Below are positions 1 to 7,614 of a stretch of DNA of 64,000 nt, piece after piece. The translations under genes were made by a program, and so were the position numbers. Numbering within the stretch: position 1 is the stretch's first letter; each line of letters starts with the position of its first letter. The notes beneath the pieces are model-generated. The model was not told where the DNA came from and made no database searches. It saw nothing but the letters and a program-made list of their open reading frames with translations. Source of the stretch: Gallionella sp. (GTDB lineage Bacteria; Pseudomonadota; Gammaproteobacteria; Burkholderiales; Gallionellaceae); contig JAQTTY010000005.1 of the NCBI GenBank assembly GCA_028710525.1, forward strand, positions 62,001 through 126,000, written 5' to 3'.

Positions 1-1933
1 TCAGATGACTGTGGCCATCTTCGTGCTGCAGACCTTCACCGTTCAAGGTGGTACGACCGGCAGTACCACCCAACATGAAGCCACGCGCGCGCATGTCGCC
101 TGCCGCCCAAGCCAAGTCACCGATACGCTGGAAGCCGAACATGGAGTAGTAGATAAAGAACGGCAACATCGCCACGCCGTGGTTGGCGTAAGAAGTCGCC
201 GCAGCGATCCAATCCGCCATCGCACCCGCTTCATTGATACCTTCTTGCAACACCTGACCACTAGATGACTCTTTGTAGAACATCAGCTGATCGGCGTCTT
301 GTGGCGTGTACAGCTGACCGACCTGCGAGAAGATACCTAGCTGGCGGAACATCCCTTCCATACCAAAGGTGCGCGATTCGTCCGGCACGATAGGCACGAT
401 CTGTTTGCCGATGTTTTTGTCTTTGACCAAGATGCCCAGCATGCGCACGAAGGCCATGGTGGTGGAAATCTCTCGGTCGTCGGTGCTCTTCAACAAAGCA
501 TCGAACGCTTCCAGAGAAGGAATCTGCAACGCAGTGGTGACCGGCTTACGAGCAGGCATCTCGCCCATCACGGCACTACGCTCTTTCAGGTATTTCGCTT
601 CCAGACTGTCTGCTGGTGGACGGTAGAAATTCAAACTAGCGACTTGCTCATCGTTCAATGGAATATTGAAACGATCACGGAACTGCAGCAATACTTCACC
701 CGCCATCTTCTTCTGCTGATGGGTGATGTTCTGACCTTCGCCCGCTTCGCCCATGCCGTAACCCTTAACGGTCTTGGCCAAAATCACGGTCGGTTGACCA
801 GTGTGCTTGGTCGCTGATGCGTAAGCCGCGAACACCTTGTGCGGATCATGACCACCACGATTCAAGTGCCAGATCTCGTCGTCCGACATATCGGCGACCA
901 TCTCCAACAACTCGGGATATTTACCGAAGAAATGTTCGCGCACATACGCGCCATTCTTGGATTTGTAAGTTTGGTATTCACCGTCCACCACTTCCTGCAT
1001 ACGCTTTTGTAGCAAGCCTTTGGTGTCTTTAGCGAACAAACGATCCCACTTGCCACCCCATACCACTTTAATGACGTTCCAACCTGCACCACGGAACACA
1101 CCTTCCAGTTCCTGGATGATCTTGCCGTTGCCGCGTACCGGTCCGTCTAGGCGTTGCAAGTTACAGTTGATGACGAAGATCAGATTGTCGAGTTTTTCGC
1201 GACCCGCCATAGAAACAGCGCCCAAAGATTCCGGTTCGTCGGTCTCACCATCACCCAAGAAGGCCCAGACCTTGCGGCCTGCCGTGTTAGTGATACCGCG
1301 CAACTCCAGATAGCGCATAAAGCGCGCTTGATAAATGGCCATCAAAGGGCCCAAGCCCATCGACACAGTAGGGAACTGCCAGAAATCCGGCATCAACCAA
1401 GGGTGAGGATAGGAAGACAGACCGTCGCCTTTGGCTTCTTGACGGAACTTGTACATCTTCTCTTCGCTGATGCGGCCTTCGAGGTAGGCACGCGCATACA
1501 CACCAGGAGACGAGTGTCCCTGGAAGTACACCAAGTCGCCGCCATGGCTAGAAGTTTGGCCGTGGAAGAAATGGTTGAAACCCACGTCATACAAAGTCGC
1601 TGCAGAAGCGAAGCTGGCAATATGGCCACCCAACTCGGAAGACTCCCTGTTCGCATTCAATACCAGTGCCATCGCGTTCCAGCGCATCAATGCGCGAATG
1701 CGGTGTTCCAGGTCGTGGTTGCCAGAGGAGCGCTGCTCGTCGCCCACGGCGATACTATTGCAATATGGGGTGGTGGCGCTGAATGGCACGCCGGCGCCGG
1801 AACTACGCGCCTTATCCAGCAATTTTTCTAGGATGAAATGCACACGCTCCGAGCCTTCTTTCTCGAACACGGATTCCAGCGCATCCAACCACTCTTGGGT
1901 CTCTTGTGGATCGTAATCAGGTGTCGTTCCCAT
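1..1933 (-). CDS. aceE: Pyruvate dehydrogenase E1 component, homodimeric type (partial, C-terminus off the left edge)
   Basis: Thiamine-diphosphate enzyme that decarboxylates pyruvate and acetylates the lipoyl arm of E2, feeding acetyl-CoA into the TCA cycle in the cytoplasm. About 644 N-terminal residues are present out of roughly 890 usual for the proteobacterial homodimeric E1. Visible family stretches are HFFHGQTSSHGG near residue 125, the diphosphate-binding segment AFLGDGETDEPES with the downstream NCNLQRLDGPV, and MLPFFIYYSMFGFQRIGD near the cut end. The ATG at 1931-1933 is preceded by AGGAGAG at a good distance. The gene follows fau on the same strand after 86 bases. The downstream E2 and E3 genes would lie outside the window. 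Identification is secure; only the C-terminal part is unseen. Confidence 0.97.
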   Translation of the reverse strand, partial: MGTTPDYDPQETQEWLDALESVFEKEGSERVHFILEKLLDKARSSGAGVPFSATTPYCNSIAVGDEQRSSGNHDLEHRIRALMRWNAMALVLNANRESSELGGHIASFASAATLYDVGFNHFFHGQTSSHGGDLVYFQGHSSPGVYARAYLEGRISEEKMYKFRQEAKGDGLSSYPHPWLMPDFWQFPTVSMGLGPLMAIYQARFMRYLELRGITNTAGRKVWAFLGDGETDEPESLGAVSMAGREKLDNLIFVINCNLQRLDGPVRGNGKIIQELEGVFRGAGWNVIKVVWGGKWDRLFAKDTKGLLQKRMQEVVDGEYQTYKSKNGAYVREHFFGKYPELLEMVADMSDDEIWHLNRGGHDPHKVFAAYASATKHTGQPTVILAKTVKGYGMGEAGEGQNITHQQKKMAGEVLLQFRDRFNIPLNDEQVASLNFYRPPADSLEAKYLKERSAVMGEMPARKPVTTALQIPSLEAFDALLKSTDDREISTTMAFVRMLGILVKDKNIGKQIVPIVPDESRTFGMEGMFRQLGIFSQVGQLYTPQDADQLMFYKESSSGQVLQEGINEAGAMADWIAAATSYANHGVAMLPFFIYYSMFGFQRIGDLAWAAGDMRARGFMLGGTAGRTTLNGEGLQHEDGHSHL

Positions 1934-2019
1934 TTTTCTACTCTCTCCTAAGCTTGATTATTCTGTACATCCACATCCTGCCGCATCTTGGGGCGAGGTG
2001 TGGGCGGTGTAACTACAAC

Positions 2020-2613
2020 TCACACCGAACAAGAGATGCTCTCCTGTTCGGTGACTATTCGGTCGATCTTTACATCGGTGCTTTCCTGCGGGATGGCGTC
2101 TACCAACTGCAAGGCAAAAGCGGCCGCCACCAATACTGGGCGGCGCTCCATACGTGCCAACAGTTTGTCGTAATAACCGCCGCCATAGCCCAATCTAGCG
2201 CCATCGCGGGCAAAGGCCACCCCCGGCAAGAGGGCGAATTCTACAGCATTTAGTCCAATTAGCCTTTCGCAGCATTCCGGCATAGGCTCGGCGATACCCC
2301 AAGCACCTTGCTGCATCTGACATGCCAAGTCTTGCACCCGGTAAAGCTCCAATTGTTTGCTGGCAATGTCCACCCTAGGCAGAATCAAGTGCTTGCCATC
2401 GTCCAACACTTGTTGCAGCCAGTCGCGGCTGGCGAACTCCGTGCCGAAGCTCATATAGCCCAACACCATCGCAGCACCTTGATATTCGGGCATGGCTGCG
2501 AGGCGCTGAGTGATAACCTCACTGAGTTGCGCGTGCCGCGCAGCATCCATCTGCTCGCGCTGACGCAACACCAAACTGCGGATATCGGCCTTGTGGCGCT
2601 TCAATTCAGACAT
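2020..2613 (-). CDS. fau: 5-formyltetrahydrofolate cyclo-ligase
   Basis: ATP-dependent enzyme (YgfA/MTHFS family) that converts 5-formyl-THF to 5,10-methenyl-THF in one-carbon metabolism. The 197-residue protein has the basic N-terminus (K..IR..VLRQRE), LPGVAFARDGARLGYGGGYYD, the family's nucleotide/substrate loop, and a conserved tail near KIDRIVTE. A longer reading frame extends upstream to 2754, but the ATG at 2611-2613 lies one base after the ilvA stop and gives the family's usual length, so the genes are translationally coupled. The usual 6S RNA neighbour is absent because ilvA directly precedes it. The last ten codons sit inside a strong hairpin (2023-2053). Confidence 0.93.
   Translation of the reverse strand: MSELKRHKADIRSLVLRQREQMDAARHAQLSEVITQRLAAMPEYQGAAMVLGYMSFGTEFASRDWLQQVLDDGKHLILPRVDIASKQLELYRVQDLACQMQQGAWGIAEPMPECCERLIGLNAVEFALLPGVAFARDGARLGYGGGYYDKLLARMERRPVLVAAAFALQLVDAIPQESTDVKIDRIVTEQESISCSV
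2023..2053 (-). terminator. Strong hairpin overlapping the 3' end of fau
   Basis: CACCGAACA (2023-2031) pairs with TGTTCGGTG (2045-2053). After one A/C mismatch GAG (2033-2035) pairs with CTC (2041-2043), leaving the five-base loop ATGCT. This gives about 12 paired bases plus one mismatch. The hairpin lies within the last codons of fau and its stop. No clean T-run follows on the - strand, so it may be a weak terminator, a processing or stability element, or a site between ilvA-fau and aceE. Confidence 0.4.
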
Positions 2614-2614
2614 T

Positions 2615-4132
2615 TCAGCCCAAGAACAGCTTGTAAGCTGGGTTGTCGCTCTCATCCCAATACGGGTAGCCGAGCGTATCGAGGAAGGTCTTGAGCGCCT
2701 TCTTGTCACCACGCGGCACTTGCATACCGACCAACACGCGGCCGTAATCGGCACCGTGATTGCGATAATGGAACAGACTGATGTTCCAGTTGTGGCTCAT
2801 GCTGTTGAGGAAGTTCATCAGCGCGCCTGGGCGCTCAGGAAACTCAAAGCGGTACATGATCTCGTCCTTGGCTTCCGGCGCATGACCACCGACCAGATGA
2901 CGCAGGTGCAACTTAGCCATCTCGTTGTCGGTGAGATCCAGCGTAGGCAGTTGCGCCTTTTCCAAGGCACTCAGCAGCTTGCCGGTCTCGGCGGCATCCT
3001 TGACCTGTATACCGACAAACACCTGTGCCGCCTTGGGGTCGGCATAGCGGTAGTTGAATTCAGTGATATTGCGCTTGCCCAGCAGCGCGCAGAATTTGCG
3101 GAAACTGCCTGGCGTCTCGGGGATGGTGACAGCGAGCAAGGCTTCGCGCCGCTCACCGATTTCGGCGCGCTCGGCCACGAAGCGCAAACGATCGAAGTTC
3201 ATGTTCGCGCCGCAGGCGATAGGAATCAGAGTCTCGCCCTTAAGCTTCTCGCGTGCCGCATAAAGTTTGGCACCCGCCACCGCCAACGCACCGGCTGGCT
3301 CGAGGATGGAACGGGTGTCCTGGAACACATCCTTGATGGCCGCACACACTTCGTCGGTGTCCACCAAAATGACCTCGTCCACTAATTGCCTGCAGATACG
3401 GAAGGTCTCTTCGCCCACATATTTCACAGCCGTGCCGTCCGAGAACAGACCGACATCGGTAAGCGTGACGCGCTTCTTGGCCTTGAGCGAACGTGCCATG
3501 GCATCGGAGTCGGTGGTCTGCACACCAATGATCTTGATGTCAGGACGTACTTGCTTGACGTAGGCCGCAACACCGGCGATCAGTCCGCCACCGCCTATGG
3601 CGCAGAAGATGGCATGGATAGGCGCTTGGTGCTGGCGCAATATCTCCATACCTATGGTGCCCTGTCCGGCAATGACATCTGGGTCGTCGAAGGGGTGGAC
3701 AAAGGTAAGCTTGCGTTCTTTCTCCAAGGTCAAAGCGTATGTGTAAGCATCACTATAGCTATCGCCATGCAACACGATCTCCACGGAACGCTGACCGAAA
3801 TGCTTCACCGCCTCTATCTTCACCTGCGGAGTGGTGGTGGGCATCACGATGACTGCCTTGCAACCCAGACGGTGCGCGGACATCGCCACGCCTTGTGCAT
3901 GATTGCCTGCTGAAGCCGCGATCACGCCGCGCTTGAGCATCTCAGGAGAGAGGTGCGCCATCTTGTTGTAAGCACCGCGCAGCTTGAAGGAAAACACCGG
4001 CTGCATATCTTCGCGTTTGAATAGCACGGTGTTACCGATACGCGCCGACAGATTGGGCGCTAGCTCCAATGGGGATTCGATGGCAACGTCATAGACGCGC
4101 GCGGTGAGGATGCGTTTGAGATAACCGTTCAT
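2615..4132 (-). CDS. ilvA: Threonine ammonia-lyase, biosynthetic (threonine deaminase)
   Basis: PLP enzyme that deaminates threonine to 2-oxobutanoate, the committed step to isoleucine. The 505-residue product has the PLP lysine in SFKLRGAYNK (K50), the glycine-rich phosphate loop GGGGLIAG, and two C-terminal ACT-like regulatory domains (about residues 325-400 and 415-505) that bind isoleucine and valine in the family. That length marks the biosynthetic, feedback-regulated form rather than the short catabolic TdcB form. The start is the ATG at 4130-4132. The gene is divergent from apaG with 81 bases between starts, and co-directional with fau one base downstream. thrB, which makes the threonine precursor, lies about 7.5 kb away. 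Confidence 0.96.
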   Translation of the reverse strand: MNGYLKRILTARVYDVAIESPLELAPNLSARIGNTVLFKREDMQPVFSFKLRGAYNKMAHLSPEMLKRGVIAASAGNHAQGVAMSAHRLGCKAVIVMPTTTPQVKIEAVKHFGQRSVEIVLHGDSYSDAYTYALTLEKERKLTFVHPFDDPDVIAGQGTIGMEILRQHQAPIHAIFCAIGGGGLIAGVAAYVKQVRPDIKIIGVQTTDSDAMARSLKAKKRVTLTDVGLFSDGTAVKYVGEETFRICRQLVDEVILVDTDEVCAAIKDVFQDTRSILEPAGALAVAGAKLYAAREKLKGETLIPIACGANMNFDRLRFVAERAEIGERREALLAVTIPETPGSFRKFCALLGKRNITEFNYRYADPKAAQVFVGIQVKDAAETGKLLSALEKAQLPTLDLTDNEMAKLHLRHLVGGHAPEAKDEIMYRFEFPERPGALMNFLNSMSHNWNISLFHYRNHGADYGRVLVGMQVPRGDKKALKTFLDTLGYPYWDESDNPAYKLFLG

Positions 4133-4213
4133 ATCGTTCTGACTAAAATTTGAGCGCGAAGATTAGCATAAAAGCCAGCGACACCCTTGCGATGCGCGGC
4201 GAAATCAGTTCAA

Positions 4214-4606
4214 ATGCCGCGCATGGAAAATCTCGAACAACATGGCATCGTCGTGCAGACCAAAGTCTCTTATCTGCCCGATCAATCAGACGAATCAGCC
4301 GACCGCTTCGTATTCTCCTACACCATTACCATCAGCAATCTCGGCACTCAAACCGCCCAACTTATCAGCCGCCACTGGATCATCACCGACGCTTACAACC
4401 ATGTGCAGGAAGTGCGTGGCCAGGGCGTGGTTGGCGAACAGCCGATACTCAAACCCAAGCAGAGTTTCGAGTACAGCAGCGGTACGGTGCTGGCCACGCA
4501 GGTGGGCACCATGAAGGGCAGTTATCTGTTCCGCAGCGACGACGGCACCGAGTTCAGCGCTGAGATCGCTCAGTTCATCCTCAGCGTACCGCGCGTACTG
4601 CACTAA
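4214..4606 (+). CDS. apaG: ApaG family protein
   Basis: Small beta-sandwich protein of the ApaG/DUF525 family, linked in enterobacteria to cobalt and magnesium tolerance; its biochemical role is not settled. The 130-residue protein carries the conserved core FSYTITISNLG, LISRHWIITDA, VRGQGVVGEQP and SSGTVLATQVGTMKGSY, ending in the typical PRVLH. The start is uncertain: ATGs occur at 4187, 4214 and 4223 and none has a clear Shine-Dalgarno. The 4214 or 4223 start fits the family length. It probably forms an operon with mltA, 15 bases downstream. Unlike the enterobacterial arrangement, apaH lies about 18 kb away. Confidence 0.9.
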   Translation: MPRMENLEQHGIVVQTKVSYLPDQSDESADRFVFSYTITISNLGTQTAQLISRHWIITDAYNHVQEVRGQGVVGEQPILKPKQSFEYSSGTVLATQVGTMKGSYLFRSDDGTEFSAEIAQFILSVPRVLH

Positions 4607-4621
4607 TCCACGACAAGTACC

Positions 4622-5839
4622 ATGAAATCGTTCACGCCCCGCGTAACCCTGACCCTGTGCGCCAGCCTGCTATTGGCGGCTTGCCACACCACTCCGCCCA
4701 AGCCGCCTGCACCGTCCGTAGTCGTGCCTCAAGTGCCAGCAACTCCGGCCGCGCCCGTCGCCCCGTTCACCGCCAGCAGTTGGGATAAGTTACCGGAATG
4801 GCAGAGCACCGACCTGTTGCCCAGCTACAGCGCCTTGCAACAGAGTTGTCGCGCGCTAAAGAGCAGGCCCAACTGGCAAGCGGTATGCAGCCGCGCCGAG
4901 AGCTTGGCGCAGACTGATAATGCTGGCCTGCATCAATTCTTTGAGAGCGCCTTCTCGCCCTATCAGGTATCCAATCCGGACGGGAGTACGCTAGGCCTGA
5001 TCACAGGCTATTACGAACCCAAGCTACTGGGCAGCCGCACTAAGACCAAACGCTTTGCCTATCCCATCTATGGTGTACCGGAAGACCTGCTGACCATAGA
5101 CCTAGGTGACGTCTATCCGCAGCTCAAGGGCATGCGCTTACGCGGCCGCTTACAGGGCAAAAAGGTATTACCCTATTACGACCGCGCCGACATCGAACAA
5201 GGCAAGGCCGCGGTGCAAGGGCGTGAATTGTTCTGGGTGGACAATGCAGTGGAGCTGTTCTTCCTGCAGATACAAGGTTCGGGGCGTATCGAATTGCCGG
5301 ACGGTAGCAGCGTCAAGATCGGCTATGCCGACCAGAACGGCCAACCCTACGCCTCCATAGGTAAGAAGTTGATCGAGATGGGCGAACTTAAACTGGAGCA
5401 AGCCTCCATGCAGGGCATCAAGCAATGGGGCGAACAACATCCAGACAAGCTGCCTGCTCTGCTGGCGCAGAACCCCAGCTATGTATTCTTCCGCGAACTA
5501 CCCGATCAACTCTCAGCGCCCTTGGGTGCATTGGGCGTGCCACTCACCGATGCCTATAGCATCGCGGTCGATCCGCGCACCATCCCGCTAGGCGCGCCCG
5601 TGTTCCTATCCACCACCTACCCCAATACTACCCAGCCTTTGAATCGCCTGATGCTGGCACAGGATACCGGCGGTGCGATCCGTGGCGCGGTGCGCGCAGA
5701 CTTTTTCTGGGGCTATGGCGAAGAGGCAGGGACGATGGCCGGACGGATGAAACAGGATGGACAGATGTGGGTATTGTTCCCTAAAGGTGGCGAACCCGCA
5801 GCGAGTGCCGTACCCGCCACCAACGTGGTCACACGCTAG
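4622..5839 (+). CDS. mltA: Membrane-bound lytic murein transglycosylase A
   Basis: Outer-membrane lipoprotein that cleaves the glycan strand of peptidoglycan between MurNAc and GlcNAc with formation of the 1,6-anhydro end. The 405-residue product opens with a lipoprotein signal ending LLLAAC (lipidated Cys21), followed by a Pro/Ala-rich linker. The MltA domain contains GLITGYYEPKLLGS and LFFLQIQGSGRIEL. The C-terminal 3D-type barrel carries the three-Asp motif region, with the catalytic aspartate expected in AQDTGGAIRGAVRADFFWG. It lies 15 bases after apaG. Its TAG stop shares the palindrome CTAG (5836-5839) with the stop of the converging cyclase gene. Confidence 0.95.
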   Translation: MKSFTPRVTLTLCASLLLAACHTTPPKPPAPSVVVPQVPATPAAPVAPFTASSWDKLPEWQSTDLLPSYSALQQSCRALKSRPNWQAVCSRAESLAQTDNAGLHQFFESAFSPYQVSNPDGSTLGLITGYYEPKLLGSRTKTKRFAYPIYGVPEDLLTIDLGDVYPQLKGMRLRGRLQGKKVLPYYDRADIEQGKAAVQGRELFWVDNAVELFFLQIQGSGRIELPDGSSVKIGYADQNGQPYASIGKKLIEMGELKLEQASMQGIKQWGEQHPDKLPALLAQNPSYVFFRELPDQLSAPLGALGVPLTDAYSIAVDPRTIPLGAPVFLSTTYPNTTQPLNRLMLAQDTGGAIRGAVRADFFWGYGEEAGTMAGRMKQDGQMWVLFPKGGEPAASAVPATNVVTR

Positions 5840-6786
5840 CCCTCCACCACGCAGTTGCGGCCGCGCTCCTTGGCCGCATATAAAGCATCGTCAGCTTTCT
5901 TCAACAGCATAGAAATGGAATTCTCGCGCTTAGGCGTATGCGCCACCACACCGATGCTGACGGTGATACGCGCATGTTTGGACTTGAGGTGAGGAATATC
6001 CAAGGCCATCACTTTTTCTCGCAATTGCTGCGCATGTTGCTGCATCTCTTCCAGACTCACACCGAGTGACACCACCGCGAACTCCTCGCCACCATAACGC
6101 GCGGCGCAGTCCCCTGGCCGTTGGAAGGCCCCAGCGATAACCTTGCCCACTTGGATCAGACACGCGTCACCGGCGGCATGACCGTAGTGGTCGTTGTACT
6201 GTTTGAAATGGTCGATATCTATCATTAGCACGGCAAGCGTCGTCTTACTACGCTGCGCCATGGACAGCAAGGCCAACGCCTGCTCATCGAAGTGACGGCG
6301 ATTGCTGATGCCGGTCAGCCCGTCGGTCAACGCCAATATGCTGAGTTGACGATTTGCCTGCTGTAACTCTAACTTTGATTGACGCAGATGCTTGAGCATA
6401 TCTGCACGCGCCGTAACATCTTTGAGCACGCCGATGAAATGCGTCACCTTGCCAACTTCATCTTTTACCGGCGACAGACTGAACTCATTCCAGAACAGCG
6501 AGCCATCCTTGCGGAAGTTGCGCAAAATGACGATACAGTTCTCACCTTTTTTGATGGCCTCGCGTATCACCTCCAAGGCCGGCTGATCAGTCTCCTTGCC
6601 TTGCAAGTAACGACAATTTTTGCCTAACACCTCTTGAGCACGATAGCCCGTCAGATTCTCAAAGCCACGGTTAACGTAGAGGGTGGGATTATCCGGTTTG
6701 CTATTGTCAGTGATGATGATGCCGTCTACCGACTGGTCGACGACCTTAGCCAATAGTTCCGACGCTATCAAGGGGTGAGTCAACAT
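5836..6786 (-). CDS. LOV-GGDEF blue-light-type diguanylate cyclase
   Basis: Predicted light-responsive enzyme making cyclic di-GMP from two GTP. Residues about 8-128 form a LOV-type PAS domain with the flavin-adduct signature GKNCRYLQG (Cys58) and the flavin-contacting asparagines of NFRKDGSLFWN (N90, N100). After a short coiled-coil linker (128-150) comes a GGDEF domain with DLTGISNRR, the metal-binding MIDIDHFK, active GGEEF (232-236) and an intact RPGD inhibitory site (223-226), so product feedback is expected. Oddly, the flavin-sensing glutamine of the last LOV strand (FIGVQ in phototropins) is Leu121 here. The gene begins eight bases after the dsbC stop and is probably co-transcribed. 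Light sensing is inference from the motif. Confidence 0.92.
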   Translation of the reverse strand: MLTHPLIASELLAKVVDQSVDGIIITDNSKPDNPTLYVNRGFENLTGYRAQEVLGKNCRYLQGKETDQPALEVIREAIKKGENCIVILRNFRKDGSLFWNEFSLSPVKDEVGKVTHFIGVLKDVTARADMLKHLRQSKLELQQANRQLSILALTDGLTGISNRRHFDEQALALLSMAQRSKTTLAVLMIDIDHFKQYNDHYGHAAGDACLIQVGKVIAGAFQRPGDCAARYGGEEFAVVSLGVSLEEMQQHAQQLREKVMALDIPHLKSKHARITVSIGVVAHTPKRENSISMLLKKADDALYAAKERGRNCVVEG

Positions 6787-6794
6787 GGTGTCTG

Positions 6795-7493
6795 CTATTT
6801 CTTCATCGCCTCATTGAGGCGTGTGTCTAGATCGGACGCAGGCATGTAACCGGGATTTTGCACACCATCAGCAAAGATCAGATTAGGCGTACCGTTCACG
6901 CGCAACTTGCGCCCCAATGCCATCACCTGATCGGTATCGGTCTTGCAGCTCTTTTCCGCGGGAGCGTTGCCCTTGAGCATCAACTCATCCCATGCCTTGG
7001 CAGGATCTTTAGCACAATGGATGTTGCGCACGATCACATCCGAACCTTGGAAGATGGGATAAAGAAAGATATACAGCGTCACGTCGCTCATCTGACTCAA
7101 TTCCTTCTCCAATTTTTTGCAGTAGCCGCAATTGGGGTCAGAGAAATACGCCATCTTGCGCTTGCCGTTGCCCTTCACCTTTTTAATTGCCAAATTCAGC
7201 GGCAACTTATCGAAGTCTATGGCGAATAATTGCTGGCTGCGTTTCTCGGTCAGATTGGTGCGCGTTGCCATGTCGATGACGCTACCGTCGAACAGATACA
7301 CCCCCATCTCATCGGTATACATCACCTGTCCGCCCAGCACGATCTCATATAGCCCAGCGTAGGGTGTTTTGACGATGTGATCCAGCTTTTCCAGCTTGGG
7401 GAATTTGGTCTCGAAGGACTTGCGTATCTCAGCTTCACCAGCGTGCGCCAGCAATGCGTAACTACATAACAACAGTGCGAATAATTTTTTCAT
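6795..7493 (-). CDS. dsbC: Thiol:disulfide interchange protein DsbC
   Basis: Periplasmic disulfide isomerase that reshuffles wrong disulfides and is kept reduced by DsbD in known systems. The 232-residue protein has a signal peptide (MKKLFALLLCSYALLAHA), an N-terminal dimerisation domain (about 20-85), and a thioredoxin-fold domain with the active site DPNCGYCKKLE near residue 120. A cis-proline loop lies in VNGTPNLIFADG. The second cysteine pair expected in DsbC is represented by the Cys in NIHCAKD and KSCKTD. The gene is followed after eight bases by the LOV-GGDEF gene, an unusual partner. Confidence 0.95.
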   Translation of the reverse strand: MKKLFALLLCSYALLAHAGEAEIRKSFETKFPKLEKLDHIVKTPYAGLYEIVLGGQVMYTDEMGVYLFDGSVIDMATRTNLTEKRSQQLFAIDFDKLPLNLAIKKVKGNGKRKMAYFSDPNCGYCKKLEKELSQMSDVTLYIFLYPIFQGSDVIVRNIHCAKDPAKAWDELMLKGNAPAEKSCKTDTDQVMALGRKLRVNGTPNLIFADGVQNPGYMPASDLDTRLNEAMKK

Positions 7494-7614
7494 GATGAAG
7501 GGCTCAATATCGTTGAACGCGCACTATAACTGAAAGCACCAGCAATGTGACTCTACACAAGCCACCCCAACCTAGGGATATCCTTAGTCACCACAAATTA
7601 GTATGTATCTACAC

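Noticed and set aside
2614-2620. 6S RNA gene upstream of fau, as found in many proteobacteria
   Set aside because: ilvA ends one base before fau, so there is no room for the RNA.
2591-3913. Long + strand open frames opposite ilvA
   Set aside because: They are mirror frames of ilvA, with no recognisable domains or ribosome sites.
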